In this document: piece by piece, positions 1 through 5,052 of the stretch
Layout of the letters: every line of letters starts with the position of its first letter
Position numbering within the stretch: position 1 is the first letter of the stretch
Source of the DNA: Rhodospirillales bacterium
GTDB lineage: Bacteria; Pseudomonadota; Alphaproteobacteria; Micavibrionales; UBA2020
Assembly (NCBI GenBank): GCA_023266795.1
Contig: JAHFPI010000142.1
Span: 1-5,052 of the forward strand
Length of the DNA: 5,052 bases
Direction: 5' to 3'
The notes under the pieces: generated by a model
Told to the model about the DNA's origin: nothing
Databases searched by the model: none
What the model saw: only the letters and a program-made list of their open reading frames with translations
Program-made: the position numbers and the translations under genes

Positions 1-137
1 GGCTGGACGTGATAAAAAAAGAAGGCACGCAGGAAAGCCTGCTGGGGGAAATGCAGCACCGCAAAGACCTGTACGCGCTGCTGCGCTACGAAGATTACAA
101 CCAGTTCGATCAGGGCATTTTTAATTTTAAACTGTAA
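1..137 (+). CDS. 3' end of an unrecognised protein-coding gene (partial)
   Basis: An open frame enters from the left edge (first full codon at 3) and ends at a TAA at 135-137. It gives the last 44 residues of a protein. The tail is charged and aromatic-rich, with no membrane segment, and ends in GIFNFKL. I do not recognise the family from this fragment. It is read as coding because the frame is open, the codon use (CTG, GAA, CAG, GGC) matches the neighbouring genes, and it ends just where the convergent small gene ends. The last 11 bases overlap the 3' end of that - strand gene, and there is no room for an intrinsic terminator between the two. Confidence 0.75.
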   Translation, partial: LDVIKKEGTQESLLGEMQHRKDLYALLRYEDYNQFDQGIFNFKL

Positions 138-288
138 TATCGAGGTTCTGTCCGCGCCTGCCGTTCGAGACGGATTGCGCGATTACGTTGACAAGCGACT
201 GCTCGGCCTGCGCCGTTCTTTTCAGCATCGACAGCGCGGTGTTAGTCTGCGAACCGGCTTGTTGTAGGGCAATTGCGGCAACGTCCAT
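127..288 (-). CDS. YjfB-like putative motility protein, 53 aa
   Basis: A complete small gene: ATG at 288, stop TAA at 127-129. The 53-residue product begins MDVAAIALQQAGSQTNTALS and goes on through a helical segment rich in Ala, Gln and Leu (LKRTAQAEQSLVNVIAQSV, about residues 22-40). The end is short and polar (NGRRGQNLDITV). A strong Shine-Dalgarno, AGGGGGG, lies a few bases upstream (plus-strand 294-300). The start with MD, the short amphipathic helices and the 'LK.AAQAEQ' style resemble the YjfB family of small putative motility proteins, which occur in flagellated Proteobacteria and Firmicutes and have no known biochemical role. There is no signal peptide or membrane segment. The family call is from memory of the pattern, not a search. 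That it is a real gene is better supported, by its RBS, start and promoter. No flagellar gene is visible in the window to corroborate motility. Confidence 0.68.
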   Translation of the reverse strand: MDVAAIALQQAGSQTNTALSMLKRTAQAEQSLVNVIAQSVSNGRRGQNLDITV

Positions 289-292
289 GAGA

Positions 293-300
293 TCCCCCCT
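293..300 (-). promoter_or_regulatory. Strong ribosome binding site of the 53-aa gene
   Basis: Read on the - strand, the bases just before the ATG at 288 are AGGGGGGATCTC. This G-rich Shine-Dalgarno at usable spacing fixes the start of the small - strand gene and is one of the main reasons to accept such a short ORF. Confidence 0.6.
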
Positions 301-347
301 GTAATACTGTCAACCATACCATCATACCCGATATTGCTTAAAAAAGT

Positions 348-375
348 TTTATAATCCCTATCTTCTTGAAATCAA
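348..375 (-). promoter_or_regulatory. Candidate sigma-70 promoter for the 53-aa gene
   Basis: On the - strand, TTGATT (plus 370-375) and TATAAA (plus 348-353) are 16 bases apart. They match the -35 consensus at 4 of 6 positions and the -10 at 5 of 6. Transcription would begin near 341, giving a leader of roughly 50 bases. I saw no good sigma-28 (flagellar) or sigma-54 element, which a motility gene might have had. Confidence 0.38.
350..355 (+). promoter_or_regulatory. Perfect -10 box (TATAAT) upstream of citrate synthase
   Basis: A consensus TATAAT lies about 90 bases before the citrate synthase ATG in an AT-rich stretch. The -35 position at 16-18 base spacing (around 326-333) matches poorly, and no TG extended -10 is present. 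If used, the promoter may need an activator. It overlaps the - strand promoter candidate, so the two divergent genes could compete for polymerase. The real promoter could lie elsewhere in 300-420. Confidence 0.33.
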
Positions 376-397
376 TAGCTTTTGCGTTCTTGAAGAA
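363..397 (+). repeat. Repeated TTCTTGAA word, second copy within a palindrome
   Basis: TTCTTGAA occurs at 363-370 and 387-394, exactly 24 bases apart. The second copy extends into the odd-length palindrome TTCTTGAAGAA (387-397). CTTCTT (362-367) can also pair with AAGAAG (393-398). The repeats sit between the candidate -10 and the citrate synthase gene, so they could be a regulator site or a leader hairpin. In AT-rich intergenic DNA, repeats this short may be chance. Confidence 0.3.
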
Positions 398-434
398 GGG
401 GGTGAAAAGGGATTAAGATGGGGCGGACTTTTTG

Positions 435-442
435 AAGGAGGT
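435..442 (+). promoter_or_regulatory. Consensus ribosome binding site of citrate synthase
   Basis: AAGGAGGT, a full anti-16S match, sits just before the ATG at 446 (four bases after AGGAGG). This fixes the start codon and suggests strong translation. Confidence 0.75.
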
Positions 443-445
443 ACC

Positions 446-1585
446 ATGACCGCGCCGCAAATCGCTAAAGGCCTCGCCGGAGTTTATTCAGATTACACCC
501 GCATTTCCACGGTGGTGGAGGAAGCCAACTCGCTGACCTACTACGGTTATACGGTGCAGGAGCTGGCGGAGTTCTGCCGCTTCGAGGAAGTGGCCTATCT
601 GTTATGGCGCGGCGAATTGCCGACGGCGGAGCAGCTTAAAAAATTCGAGCAGGAAGAACGCAGCCAGCGGCAGATTTCCCCGCAGCTTCTGGCGGTGCTG
701 CGGCAGTTCCGCGCCGACGCGCATCCGATGGACACGTTGCGGACGGCGGTGAGCTTTATGGGCGTGGAGGATCCGTCGTGGTCCGACCGGACGCCCGCCG
801 GCAATCTGAAAAAATCCGTGCGCATGCTGGCGCAGATCCCGACCATCATCGCCGCCGACTTCCGGCTGCGGAAAGGGCAGGAGCCGATTGCGCCGCGCGC
901 CGACCTGAACATGGCGGAAAACTTTTTCCACATGTATTTCGGCAGCGTGCCGCAGAAGGAGATCGTCAGGTGTTTCGATGCGTCTCTGACTTTTTACGCC
1001 GAACACGGTTTTAACGCCTCGACCTTCGCCGGACGCGTCATTACCTCGACATTGTCGGATATTTATTCGGCGATCACCGGCGCAATCGGCGCGCTCAAGG
1101 GGCCGCTGCACGGCGGGGCCAATGAAGCGGTGATGCATATGCTGCTGGACATTCAGGAACCGTCAAAGGCGCAGGCATGGATCGACGAGGCGCTGTCGGA
1201 AAAGAAAAAGCTGGTGATGGGCTTCGGCCACCGCGTATACAAGAACGGCGACAGCCGCGTGCCGTATATGACGAAATATTTCCACGACATGGCTAAAATC
1301 AAGAACGGCCAGAAATGGGTGGAGATCGAAACGATCCTCGCTAAAACAATGCTGGAGAAAAAGAATATCCACCCGAACCTCGATTATCCGGTAGGTCCCG
1401 CCTATTACCTGATGGGCTTTGAAATCCCGATCTTCACGCCGATCTTCGTGATGAGCCGCATCACCGGCTGGGCGGCGCATGTCATCGAGCAGCTGGAAGA
1501 CAACAAGATTATGCGCCCGCTGAGCGTCTATAACGGCGCTCCGCAAAGGCCCGTACAGCCGCTGGCGAAGAGGAAAGCGGCTTAG
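446..1585 (+). CDS. Citrate synthase / 2-methylcitrate synthase, short (dimeric) form
   Basis: A cytoplasmic enzyme that condenses acetyl-CoA with oxaloacetate to citrate (TCA cycle), or propionyl-CoA with oxaloacetate to 2-methylcitrate. At 379 residues it is the length of the short form common in Gram-positives, archaea and PrpC proteins, not the ~430-residue GltA of enterics. Active-site elements are all present: AEHGFNASTF at 185-194 (His187), PLHGGANE at 220-227 (His222), the signature GFGHRVYK at 259-266 (His262) with Arg271, Asp313 in NLDY, and Arg338 and Arg357 near the C-terminus. By family alignment His222, His262 and Asp313 are the catalytic triad. The N-terminal block (KGLAGVYSDYTRIS, then LTYYGYTVQELAE) is also typical. 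No prpB, prpD or acn lies beside it, so context does not decide between citrate and methylcitrate. The sequence near the active site (STLSDIYSAITGAIGALKGP) reads more like CitZ-type citrate synthases than strict PrpC. No terminator follows. Confidence 0.96.
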   Translation: MTAPQIAKGLAGVYSDYTRISTVVEEANSLTYYGYTVQELAEFCRFEEVAYLLWRGELPTAEQLKKFEQEERSQRQISPQLLAVLRQFRADAHPMDTLRTAVSFMGVEDPSWSDRTPAGNLKKSVRMLAQIPTIIAADFRLRKGQEPIAPRADLNMAENFFHMYFGSVPQKEIVRCFDASLTFYAEHGFNASTFAGRVITSTLSDIYSAITGAIGALKGPLHGGANEAVMHMLLDIQEPSKAQAWIDEALSEKKKLVMGFGHRVYKNGDSRVPYMTKYFHDMAKIKNGQKWVEIETILAKTMLEKKNIHPNLDYPVGPAYYLMGFEIPIFTPIFVMSRITGWAAHVIEQLEDNKIMRPLSVYNGAPQRPVQPLAKRKAA

Positions 1586-1589
1586 AACC

Positions 1590-1608
1590 CCTCACTGTGA
1601 AAGCGAGG
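1590..1608 (+). promoter_or_regulatory. Short hairpin that would cover the channel gene's ribosome binding site
   Basis: CCTCACT (1590-1596) can pair with AGCGAGG (1602-1608), with one mismatch and a five-base loop. The 3' arm contains the GAGG (1605-1608) that is the only Shine-Dalgarno for the next gene. There is no T-tract, so it is not an intrinsic terminator. It might damp translation of the channel gene relative to citrate synthase, but the stem is short and unproven. Confidence 0.3.
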
Positions 1609-1613
1609 AATTG

Positions 1614-2054
1614 ATGTTCCTTCAGTTATTTATCAGCACCATCATGGTTGGCGTGACGGTTGTCCTCCATGCCGTGGCGCTTGAGCTTATTATCAGGAAG
1701 ATACCCAGAATAGAAAGCACAGCCCTGAGAGTGGAGCGTGACTCATGGAAGACTGTTACGATTGCGGTTGTGGTGCTGGCCGTTTTCGTGGCGAATGTGG
1801 TCGAGATCTGGATATGGGCCGCGCTGTATTTCTTTGTCCATGCGGTGCCTGATTTCGAGACGGCGCTGTATTTTTCGACGACCTCTTTTACAACGGTGGG
1901 CTTCGGGAACGTCATGCCGGCGCCGGATTGGCAGCTTCTCGGCGCCATCGAAGCCGCCAACGGATTCATGCTGTTCGGCTGGAGCACGGCCTTTACGTTT
2001 GAGGTCTTGTCGCGCCTTTACCGCAAAGAGAATACAGCCATTAAAGGCAAGTGA
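1614..2054 (+). CDS. Small potassium-channel-like membrane protein (two-helix pore type)
   Basis: A 146-residue inner-membrane protein with three hydrophobic stretches (about 2-27, 47-76, 107-129). A re-entrant pore loop lies between the last two, as in the ion-channel family Ion_trans_2 / KcsA-type pores. The pore helix and filter are STTSFTTVGFGNVMP (88-102), with the filter TTVGFGNV at 93-100. Classic K+ filters read TVGYGD; Phe for Tyr and Asn for Asp are tolerated in some channels but may alter selectivity. No cytoplasmic RCK/TrkA-N domain follows, so any gating is intrinsic or through a partner. I start at ATG 1614 and not TTG 1611, because GAGG at 1605-1608 is five bases from the ATG but only two from the TTG. 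The gene begins 28 bases after citrate synthase on the same strand with no terminator between, so co-transcription is plausible. K+ conduction is inferred from the motif. Confidence 0.82.
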   Translation: MFLQLFISTIMVGVTVVLHAVALELIIRKIPRIESTALRVERDSWKTVTIAVVVLAVFVANVVEIWIWAALYFFVHAVPDFETALYFSTTSFTTVGFGNVMPAPDWQLLGAIEAANGFMLFGWSTAFTFEVLSRLYRKENTAIKGK

Positions 2055-2067
2055 AGAAAATGAAGGG

Positions 2068-2082
2068 GGCATTACTTATGCC
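2068..2082. terminator. Weak hairpin at the convergent channel/tetR ends
   Basis: GGCAT (2068-2072) and ATGCC (2078-2082) form a five-base stem with a five-base loop, right where the + strand channel gene and the - strand tetR gene meet. Neither strand carries a convincing T-tract after it, and it overlaps the last codons of tetR. At most it is a weak bidirectional terminator. Confidence 0.22.
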
Positions 2083-2654
2083 GTATATTTGTCCAGCAAG
2101 GAGTTGACGAGAACTTCCGTCTTTTCGGCTCCGACAATATCGAGTTTTCCCGACAGTGAAAGAACGCAAATGCCGTGAATGCCGGCCCAGAGAACCTTGG
2201 CGTCCTGGCGCGCTTTGCGAAGGTCGCCATCGGAATGGGGCAGAATTGCATTTTCGACCAGCCTGAACAGCCGGGTCATTTTTTCAGTGTACCAATCCGG
2301 CAGGGGGGTGGGCTTAGCCATCTTAAACTCGAATAACATCGTCCAGCGGTCGTAGTGCGCTCTTGCGAAATCGATATAGCCCTGTGCCAGATAACGTAAT
2401 GGATCTTTTTTAGTGCGTTTTAACCCCCGTCTCAGTTCTTCGTGCCAGTCATCGAGGATTTGCGCGTTGATATGCAGCATATACTGGTCAAGATCGCCAA
2501 ACACATGGTAAAGGGTGCCAACTGTATAGCCCATAGCTTTGGCGATGCCCCGTGCGCTGAAGCCGGAAAAACCATTTTTATCAATTATTTCAAGGCCTTT
2601 TCGTACGGCTAAATCTTTTAACTCTTCCCTGCTATGATCAGACCGGCGCGCCAT
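2076..2654 (-). CDS. TetR/AcrR-family transcriptional regulator with WHG-type C-terminal domain
   Basis: A 192-residue cytoplasmic DNA-binding regulator, normally a dimeric repressor released by a small ligand. The N-terminal helix-turn-helix covers about residues 12-60: the recognition region SARGIAKAMGYTVGTLYHVF (33-52) is a clear TetR motif, with the usual G-x-L-Y-H-x-F core. The C-terminal ligand/dimer domain ends with WAGIHGICVLSLSGKL (156-171), the Trp-x-x-x-His-Gly pattern of the TetR_C_33 / WHG class. The length is typical. The start at ATG 2654 has AAAGGA upstream (plus 2659-2664) at good spacing, and an alternative start inside the HTH would destroy it. The gene is divergent from the DUF2339-type gene across 101 bases that carry a palindrome, so autoregulation and control of the neighbour are likely. 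The ligand is unknown. Confidence 0.94.
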   Translation of the reverse strand: MARRSDHSREELKDLAVRKGLEIIDKNGFSGFSARGIAKAMGYTVGTLYHVFGDLDQYMLHINAQILDDWHEELRRGLKRTKKDPLRYLAQGYIDFARAHYDRWTMLFEFKMAKPTPLPDWYTEKMTRLFRLVENAILPHSDGDLRKARQDAKVLWAGIHGICVLSLSGKLDIVGAEKTEVLVNSLLDKYTA

Positions 2655-2687
2655 GGAGTCCTTTAATTTAACACTGTAAAATAGATA

Positions 2688-2716
2688 TTGAACACCGTCT
2701 AATATTATGATAGACT
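2688..2716 (+). promoter_or_regulatory. Candidate promoter of the DUF2339-type gene
   Basis: TTGAAC (2688-2693) and TAGACT (2711-2716) are 17 bases apart, each matching the sigma-70 consensus at 4 of 6 positions. It would start transcription near 2723, about 40 bases before the preferred start codon. The palindrome at 2697-2715 fills the spacer and enters the -10, the classic place for TetR-type repression. TATAAG at 2722-2727 is another -10 candidate but lacks a matching -35. Confidence 0.4.
2697..2715. promoter_or_regulatory. Putative TetR operator, 19-base imperfect palindrome
   Basis: GTCTAATATTATGATAGAC pairs at 7 of 9 positions about a central base, with perfect outer arms GTCTA/TAGAC. 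It lies in the tetR-DUF2339 divergent region, across the -10 of the tetR promoter and the spacer/-10 of the opposite promoter candidate. Length, symmetry and placement fit a TetR-family operator. A further TAGA half-site occurs at 2682-2685. That the adjacent repressor binds here is inference. Confidence 0.55.
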
Positions 2717-2731
2717 AAACCTATAAGTCAA
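2704..2731 (-). promoter_or_regulatory. tetR promoter
   Basis: On the - strand TTGACT (plus 2726-2731) and CATAAT (plus 2704-2709) are 16 bases apart, each 5 of 6 to consensus. This is the best promoter in the window. It points into the TetR gene and gives a leader of about 45 bases. The putative operator covers its -10. Confidence 0.58.
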
Positions 2732-2734
2732 GAA

Positions 2735-2749
2735 TTAAAAAATTTTTAA
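2735..2749. promoter_or_regulatory. A/T palindrome, possible UP element for the tetR promoter
   Basis: TTAAAAAATTTTTAA is a perfect A/T palindrome about a central A. Relative to the tetR promoter it falls roughly at -39 to -53, where RNA polymerase alpha subunits bind A-tracts. On the + strand it abuts the Shine-Dalgarno of the DUF2339-type gene, where low structure would also help ribosome access. Sequence composition alone could explain it. Confidence 0.33.
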
Positions 2750-2755
2750 GGAGGT
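2748..2755 (+). promoter_or_regulatory. Consensus ribosome binding site that selects the 2762 start
   Basis: AAGGAGGT directly touches an ATG at 2756, too close for initiation there. AGGAGG (2749-2754) is seven bases from the in-frame ATG at 2762, which is ideal. The start is therefore placed at 2762; a third in-frame ATG at 2768 is less well spaced. Confidence 0.65.
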
Positions 2756-2761
2756 ATGATC

Positions 2762-4570
2762 ATGTGGATGTGGGGCCTGTTTCTTCTCGCTCTCTTTGTT
2801 GTCATCTCGGTCCTTATGCCGTGGTTTCAGCGTTCCGCCATCGATCAGTTGCGCACAGATGTCGATCTTCTCAGGCGAAAAATACGGGATCTTGAAAAGG
2901 GCGGCGCGCCGCATGTGCAGGAGAATGCATATGTCGGCACTCAGGCCAGACCGGAAGCTGTGGCGCAAGCAACGCCCGCTTCATGGGTTGCCGCAAAAGC
3001 GTCCCCACAGATCCAGAAAACAACCTTCATTGAAGGAGACACATCTGACAGTTTCTCTCTCTTTTCGTGGTTGCGTGAAAACTGGCTGTTGGCCATTGGA
3101 TCCGTGTTTATGATACTTGCCGCAGGCTGGCTTGTGCGCTATTCCATCCTGCATGACCTGATCGGCCCTGTAGGGCGTGTTATCGGTGGCCTGACCATCG
3201 GTATGGGGATTATAGCGATAGCACAGTACCGCATCCGCACGTATCTCACGCAGGGCAGCATTTTTGCCGCTTTGGGCTCGGTTATCGTCCTGCTGACAAT
3301 CTTCGGCGCGCAGAAGTATTACAACATGTTCACGCCGACGAGTTCCATGATATTTATGCTGATGACAGTGGCGCTGACCGCTTTTATCAGCGTCCATTAT
3401 AAAGCGGAGCGTCTTTCTCACGCCGGAGTTTTGATGGCGGGCATCGTTCCCCTGCTCGTCAGCACGGGCAGCAATGATTTTATCGGCCTGTTCTCCTATC
3501 TTGCCGTTGTTACGGCGGGCACCCTTTGGGTGGTCTTTCTCACGGGTTGGCGTAAAAATATTCTTGCCGCTCTGGCGATGGTTTTCTTCTATAGCCTTCC
3601 GGTGCTGGATAACTATCATATCTGGCTGCAGGAATCCTGGATCGGCCTTGCTTATGCATTCGGCTTTGCCCTGGTATTTTTCTTCACCAGTCTCGTTGCA
3701 AGCCTGAGGGCGGAGGGTCAGGAAAAAATGCCGGATATCATGGCTGCCGGACTACTGGGCGTCTTTATTATCTCATGGATTATACGCGTGGCACCGCATG
3801 AGTGGCAAAGCCTGTGGCTTGCCGGATGGATGGTGCTTTTCAGCGGCGCCTCCTACTGGCTCTTCTCGCGGGCTGCCGATCCGCTGTTTTTTTATGTTTA
3901 CAGCGGCGTGAGCGCCCTGTTGCTGGTGGCGGCGACTGCGGTGCAGTTTTCAGGCCCGGTGCTGACGCTTGCCTTTATTGCGGAAGCCGGTCTCCTGCCA
4001 CTGATCACGTGGAAAATCATGGAAGATGCGCGCAGGACTGCAAATACGACTCTTTTTGCAATTCTGCCGCTTTTCCTTTCATTCGACAGTCTTGCCCGCA
4101 GCCGCTGGCCGGAGGGCGTCATCTTTCACACCCACTTTTTTGTCGTGCTGATGATGACAGTGGTGCTAATGGGGCTGGTGTACTTCCTGAGCCGGATAAG
4201 AAAGATTTCCCCTGAACCCGTCGCGGGAATTGAAGCTATAATGGCGGTTGGCAGCGGTGTCGCCGTCTATTATGCGGGCCATCTCGTATGGCGGACGCTG
4301 CATGCAGCTTTGCTAAACGATGATCTGGCAACAACCCTGTCCTTAAGCCTGTTCATGACAACCGGCATCATCAGCTATTTCATGGGGCATCGTCGTGAGA
4401 TGAAGCTGCTGCGGATTTATGGCGGAATTATTATCGGCTGGGTGTCTTTCCGCCTGATCTTCATTGATATGCCGCACATGGATATTGGCGGTAAAGTGGT
4501 GACATTCTTTATTCTGGGGATATTGCTTCTGGGAACGGCGTTTCTCGAGCGCCGGAAAAGGCAGGTGTAA
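2762..4570 (+). CDS. DUF2339-type multi-spanning membrane protein
   Basis: A 602-residue inner-membrane protein of unknown function. An N-terminal hydrophobic anchor (about 4-20) is followed by a short coiled coil (IDQLRTDVDLLRRKIRDLEK, 27-46) and a Pro/Ala/Gln-rich linker (about 48-100). From about 108 to 595 there are some 14-15 hydrophobic helices with short loops. Family-like features are the block after the linker (LRENWLLAIGSVFMILAAGW, 104-123, then a charged RYS and IGPVGRVIGG) and the C-terminal pattern of a charged loop (HRREMKLLRIYG), FRLIFIDM, and a last helix ending LERRKRQV. I recall these as hallmarks of DUF2339 (predicted membrane protein). It is shorter than many DUF2339 members, which reach 800-900 residues. 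No catalytic motif is visible. The next gene starts one base after its stop, so the two are surely co-translated. The TetR gene upstream is its likely regulator. Confidence 0.82.
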   Translation: MWMWGLFLLALFVVISVLMPWFQRSAIDQLRTDVDLLRRKIRDLEKGGAPHVQENAYVGTQARPEAVAQATPASWVAAKASPQIQKTTFIEGDTSDSFSLFSWLRENWLLAIGSVFMILAAGWLVRYSILHDLIGPVGRVIGGLTIGMGIIAIAQYRIRTYLTQGSIFAALGSVIVLLTIFGAQKYYNMFTPTSSMIFMLMTVALTAFISVHYKAERLSHAGVLMAGIVPLLVSTGSNDFIGLFSYLAVVTAGTLWVVFLTGWRKNILAALAMVFFYSLPVLDNYHIWLQESWIGLAYAFGFALVFFFTSLVASLRAEGQEKMPDIMAAGLLGVFIISWIIRVAPHEWQSLWLAGWMVLFSGASYWLFSRAADPLFFYVYSGVSALLLVAATAVQFSGPVLTLAFIAEAGLLPLITWKIMEDARRTANTTLFAILPLFLSFDSLARSRWPEGVIFHTHFFVVLMMTVVLMGLVYFLSRIRKISPEPVAGIEAIMAVGSGVAVYYAGHLVWRTLHAALLNDDLATTLSLSLFMTTGIISYFMGHRREMKLLRIYGGIIIGWVSFRLIFIDMPHMDIGGKVVTFFILGILLLGTAFLERRKRQV

Positions 4571-4571
4571 A

Positions 4572-5052
4572 ATGACATTGAAACGATACGCACTGGCAGC
4601 GGCCCTCCTTATCTCCTTTTCTTCTGTCGCTTTTGCCGCAGCAAGCCAGAAAGAAATTTTCGAAGCTAAAGTGTCTGCTTTCCGTCAGTTTGGTGATATT
4701 GCTCCTCTGCAAATTAAGGTGCCGACAGTCGTTGAGATACCAATAGATACGCTGTCATTTTCGCGTCCGCAAATAGCCGTCCTTGATATGACCGAGCCTG
4801 TTTTTGTACCTAATATTATAGTCCGGAAAGAGATGGATACTTCCGTTCCTGTCCGGATTATCCCCGGCGAATCCCGCGGGCAGCCCCCATCGCTTAACGA
4901 TCATGATTTCGAAACTTATGTGGATTTCGATTTGCCGGAGGATCGCGCCGGAGAGGCGATCCTGACGTTTACATCGGAGATGCCCCTGACGGCAGACGCG
5001 TTGTGGATCGGGCTGGCTCCCCATGTAGCCATGCCGGAAAAAGTCGAGATCC
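4572..5052 (+). CDS. Exported protein of unknown function, 5' part (runs off the window)
   Basis: The frame is open from ATG 4572 to the window end (160 codons so far). Residues 1-22 are a clear Sec signal peptide: basic MTLKR, hydrophobic core YALAAALLISFSSV, and an AFA-A cleavage site after about residue 22. No lipobox Cys is present, so the product is a soluble periplasmic or C-terminally anchored protein. The mature part is polar and beta-rich in style (VVEIPIDTLSFSRPQIAVLD, then WIGLAP near 145-150), with no motif I can name. A modest CAGGTG Shine-Dalgarno lies within the last codons of the gene before it, with one base between stop and start, so translational coupling is likely. In other bacteria DUF2339 genes are often followed by a DUF3999 gene for an exported, membrane-anchored protein. 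This may be its counterpart, by position only; the N-terminus does not obviously look like DUF3999. Confidence 0.8.
   Translation, partial: MTLKRYALAAALLISFSSVAFAAASQKEIFEAKVSAFRQFGDIAPLQIKVPTVVEIPIDTLSFSRPQIAVLDMTEPVFVPNIIVRKEMDTSVPVRIIPGESRGQPPSLNDHDFETYVDFDLPEDRAGEAILTFTSEMPLTADALWIGLAPHVAMPEKVEI

Noticed and set aside
308..313. Consensus TTGACA on the - strand just before the 53-aa gene
   Set aside because: A -10 at normal spacing would fall on the start codon, leaving no leader for the RBS; the promoter at 348-375 fits better.
602..1546. Long antisense open frames opposite citrate synthase (595-933, 602-1138, 1163-1546 on -) and a + frame at 778-1014
   Set aside because: They lie wholly within a gene with intact catalytic motifs, have Arg/His-rich compositions typical of GC-rich shadow frames, and show no RBS or family motif.
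1738..2178. A + strand frame of 146 codons overlapping the channel and tetR genes
   Set aside because: Its translation is Arg/Ser/Cys-rich, it runs across two well-supported genes in other frames, and its start has no RBS.
2735..2968. A - strand frame of 77 codons at the start of the DUF2339-type gene
   Set aside because: It is antisense to the N-terminal anchor and coiled coil, and it ends within the intergenic A/T tract. It has no supporting RBS or motif.
2981..4215. Frames opposite or out of phase with the DUF2339-type gene (2981-3619 -, 3474-3707 +, 3802-4215 +, 3898-4122 -)
   Set aside because: The in-phase 602-residue protein has continuous membrane-helix periodicity throughout. These frames are composition artefacts, e.g. 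His/Arg/Asn-rich antisense.
4509..5024. - strand frames (4509-4712, 4755-5024) near the window end
   Set aside because: They are antisense to an exported protein with a clear signal peptide and coupled start. They carry no RBS or recognisable domain.

Overview
The window looks like an ordinary chromosomal stretch from a Gram-negative bacterium. An alphaproteobacterium (Rhodospirillales or Micavibrio-like) is my best guess, from the moderately GC-rich coding DNA, the 53-residue YjfB-type protein and the protein style. That placement is inference. No RNA gene, insertion sequence, CRISPR array, integrase or attachment site is visible.

Left part (1-445): the 3' end of an unrecognised + strand gene stops at 137. 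It overlaps tail-to-tail by 11 bases with a tiny - strand gene (127-288) that encodes a 53-residue protein resembling YjfB-type putative motility proteins. Bases 289-445 form a divergent control region between this small gene and the next gene. It holds a perfect TATAAT, a reasonable - strand promoter, and a repeated TTCTTGAA word.

Middle (446-2054): a short-form citrate synthase / 2-methylcitrate synthase with its catalytic residues intact. After 28 bases comes a small three-helix membrane protein with a K+-channel-type pore loop. Its selectivity filter reads TVGFGN rather than TVGYGD.

Right part (2055-5052): a TetR-family repressor on the - strand is divergent from an apparent two-gene + strand unit. 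The first gene is a multi-helix membrane protein of the DUF2339 type (602 residues from the start I prefer). One base later comes an exported protein that runs off the window end. The 101-base divergent intergenic region is compact: a 19-base imperfect palindrome overlaps the -10 of a good tetR promoter and a candidate promoter for the membrane-protein gene. The natural reading is a self-regulating repressor that also controls a membrane/periplasm pair. The physiological role of that pair cannot be read from the sequence, but it is the most interesting part of the window.
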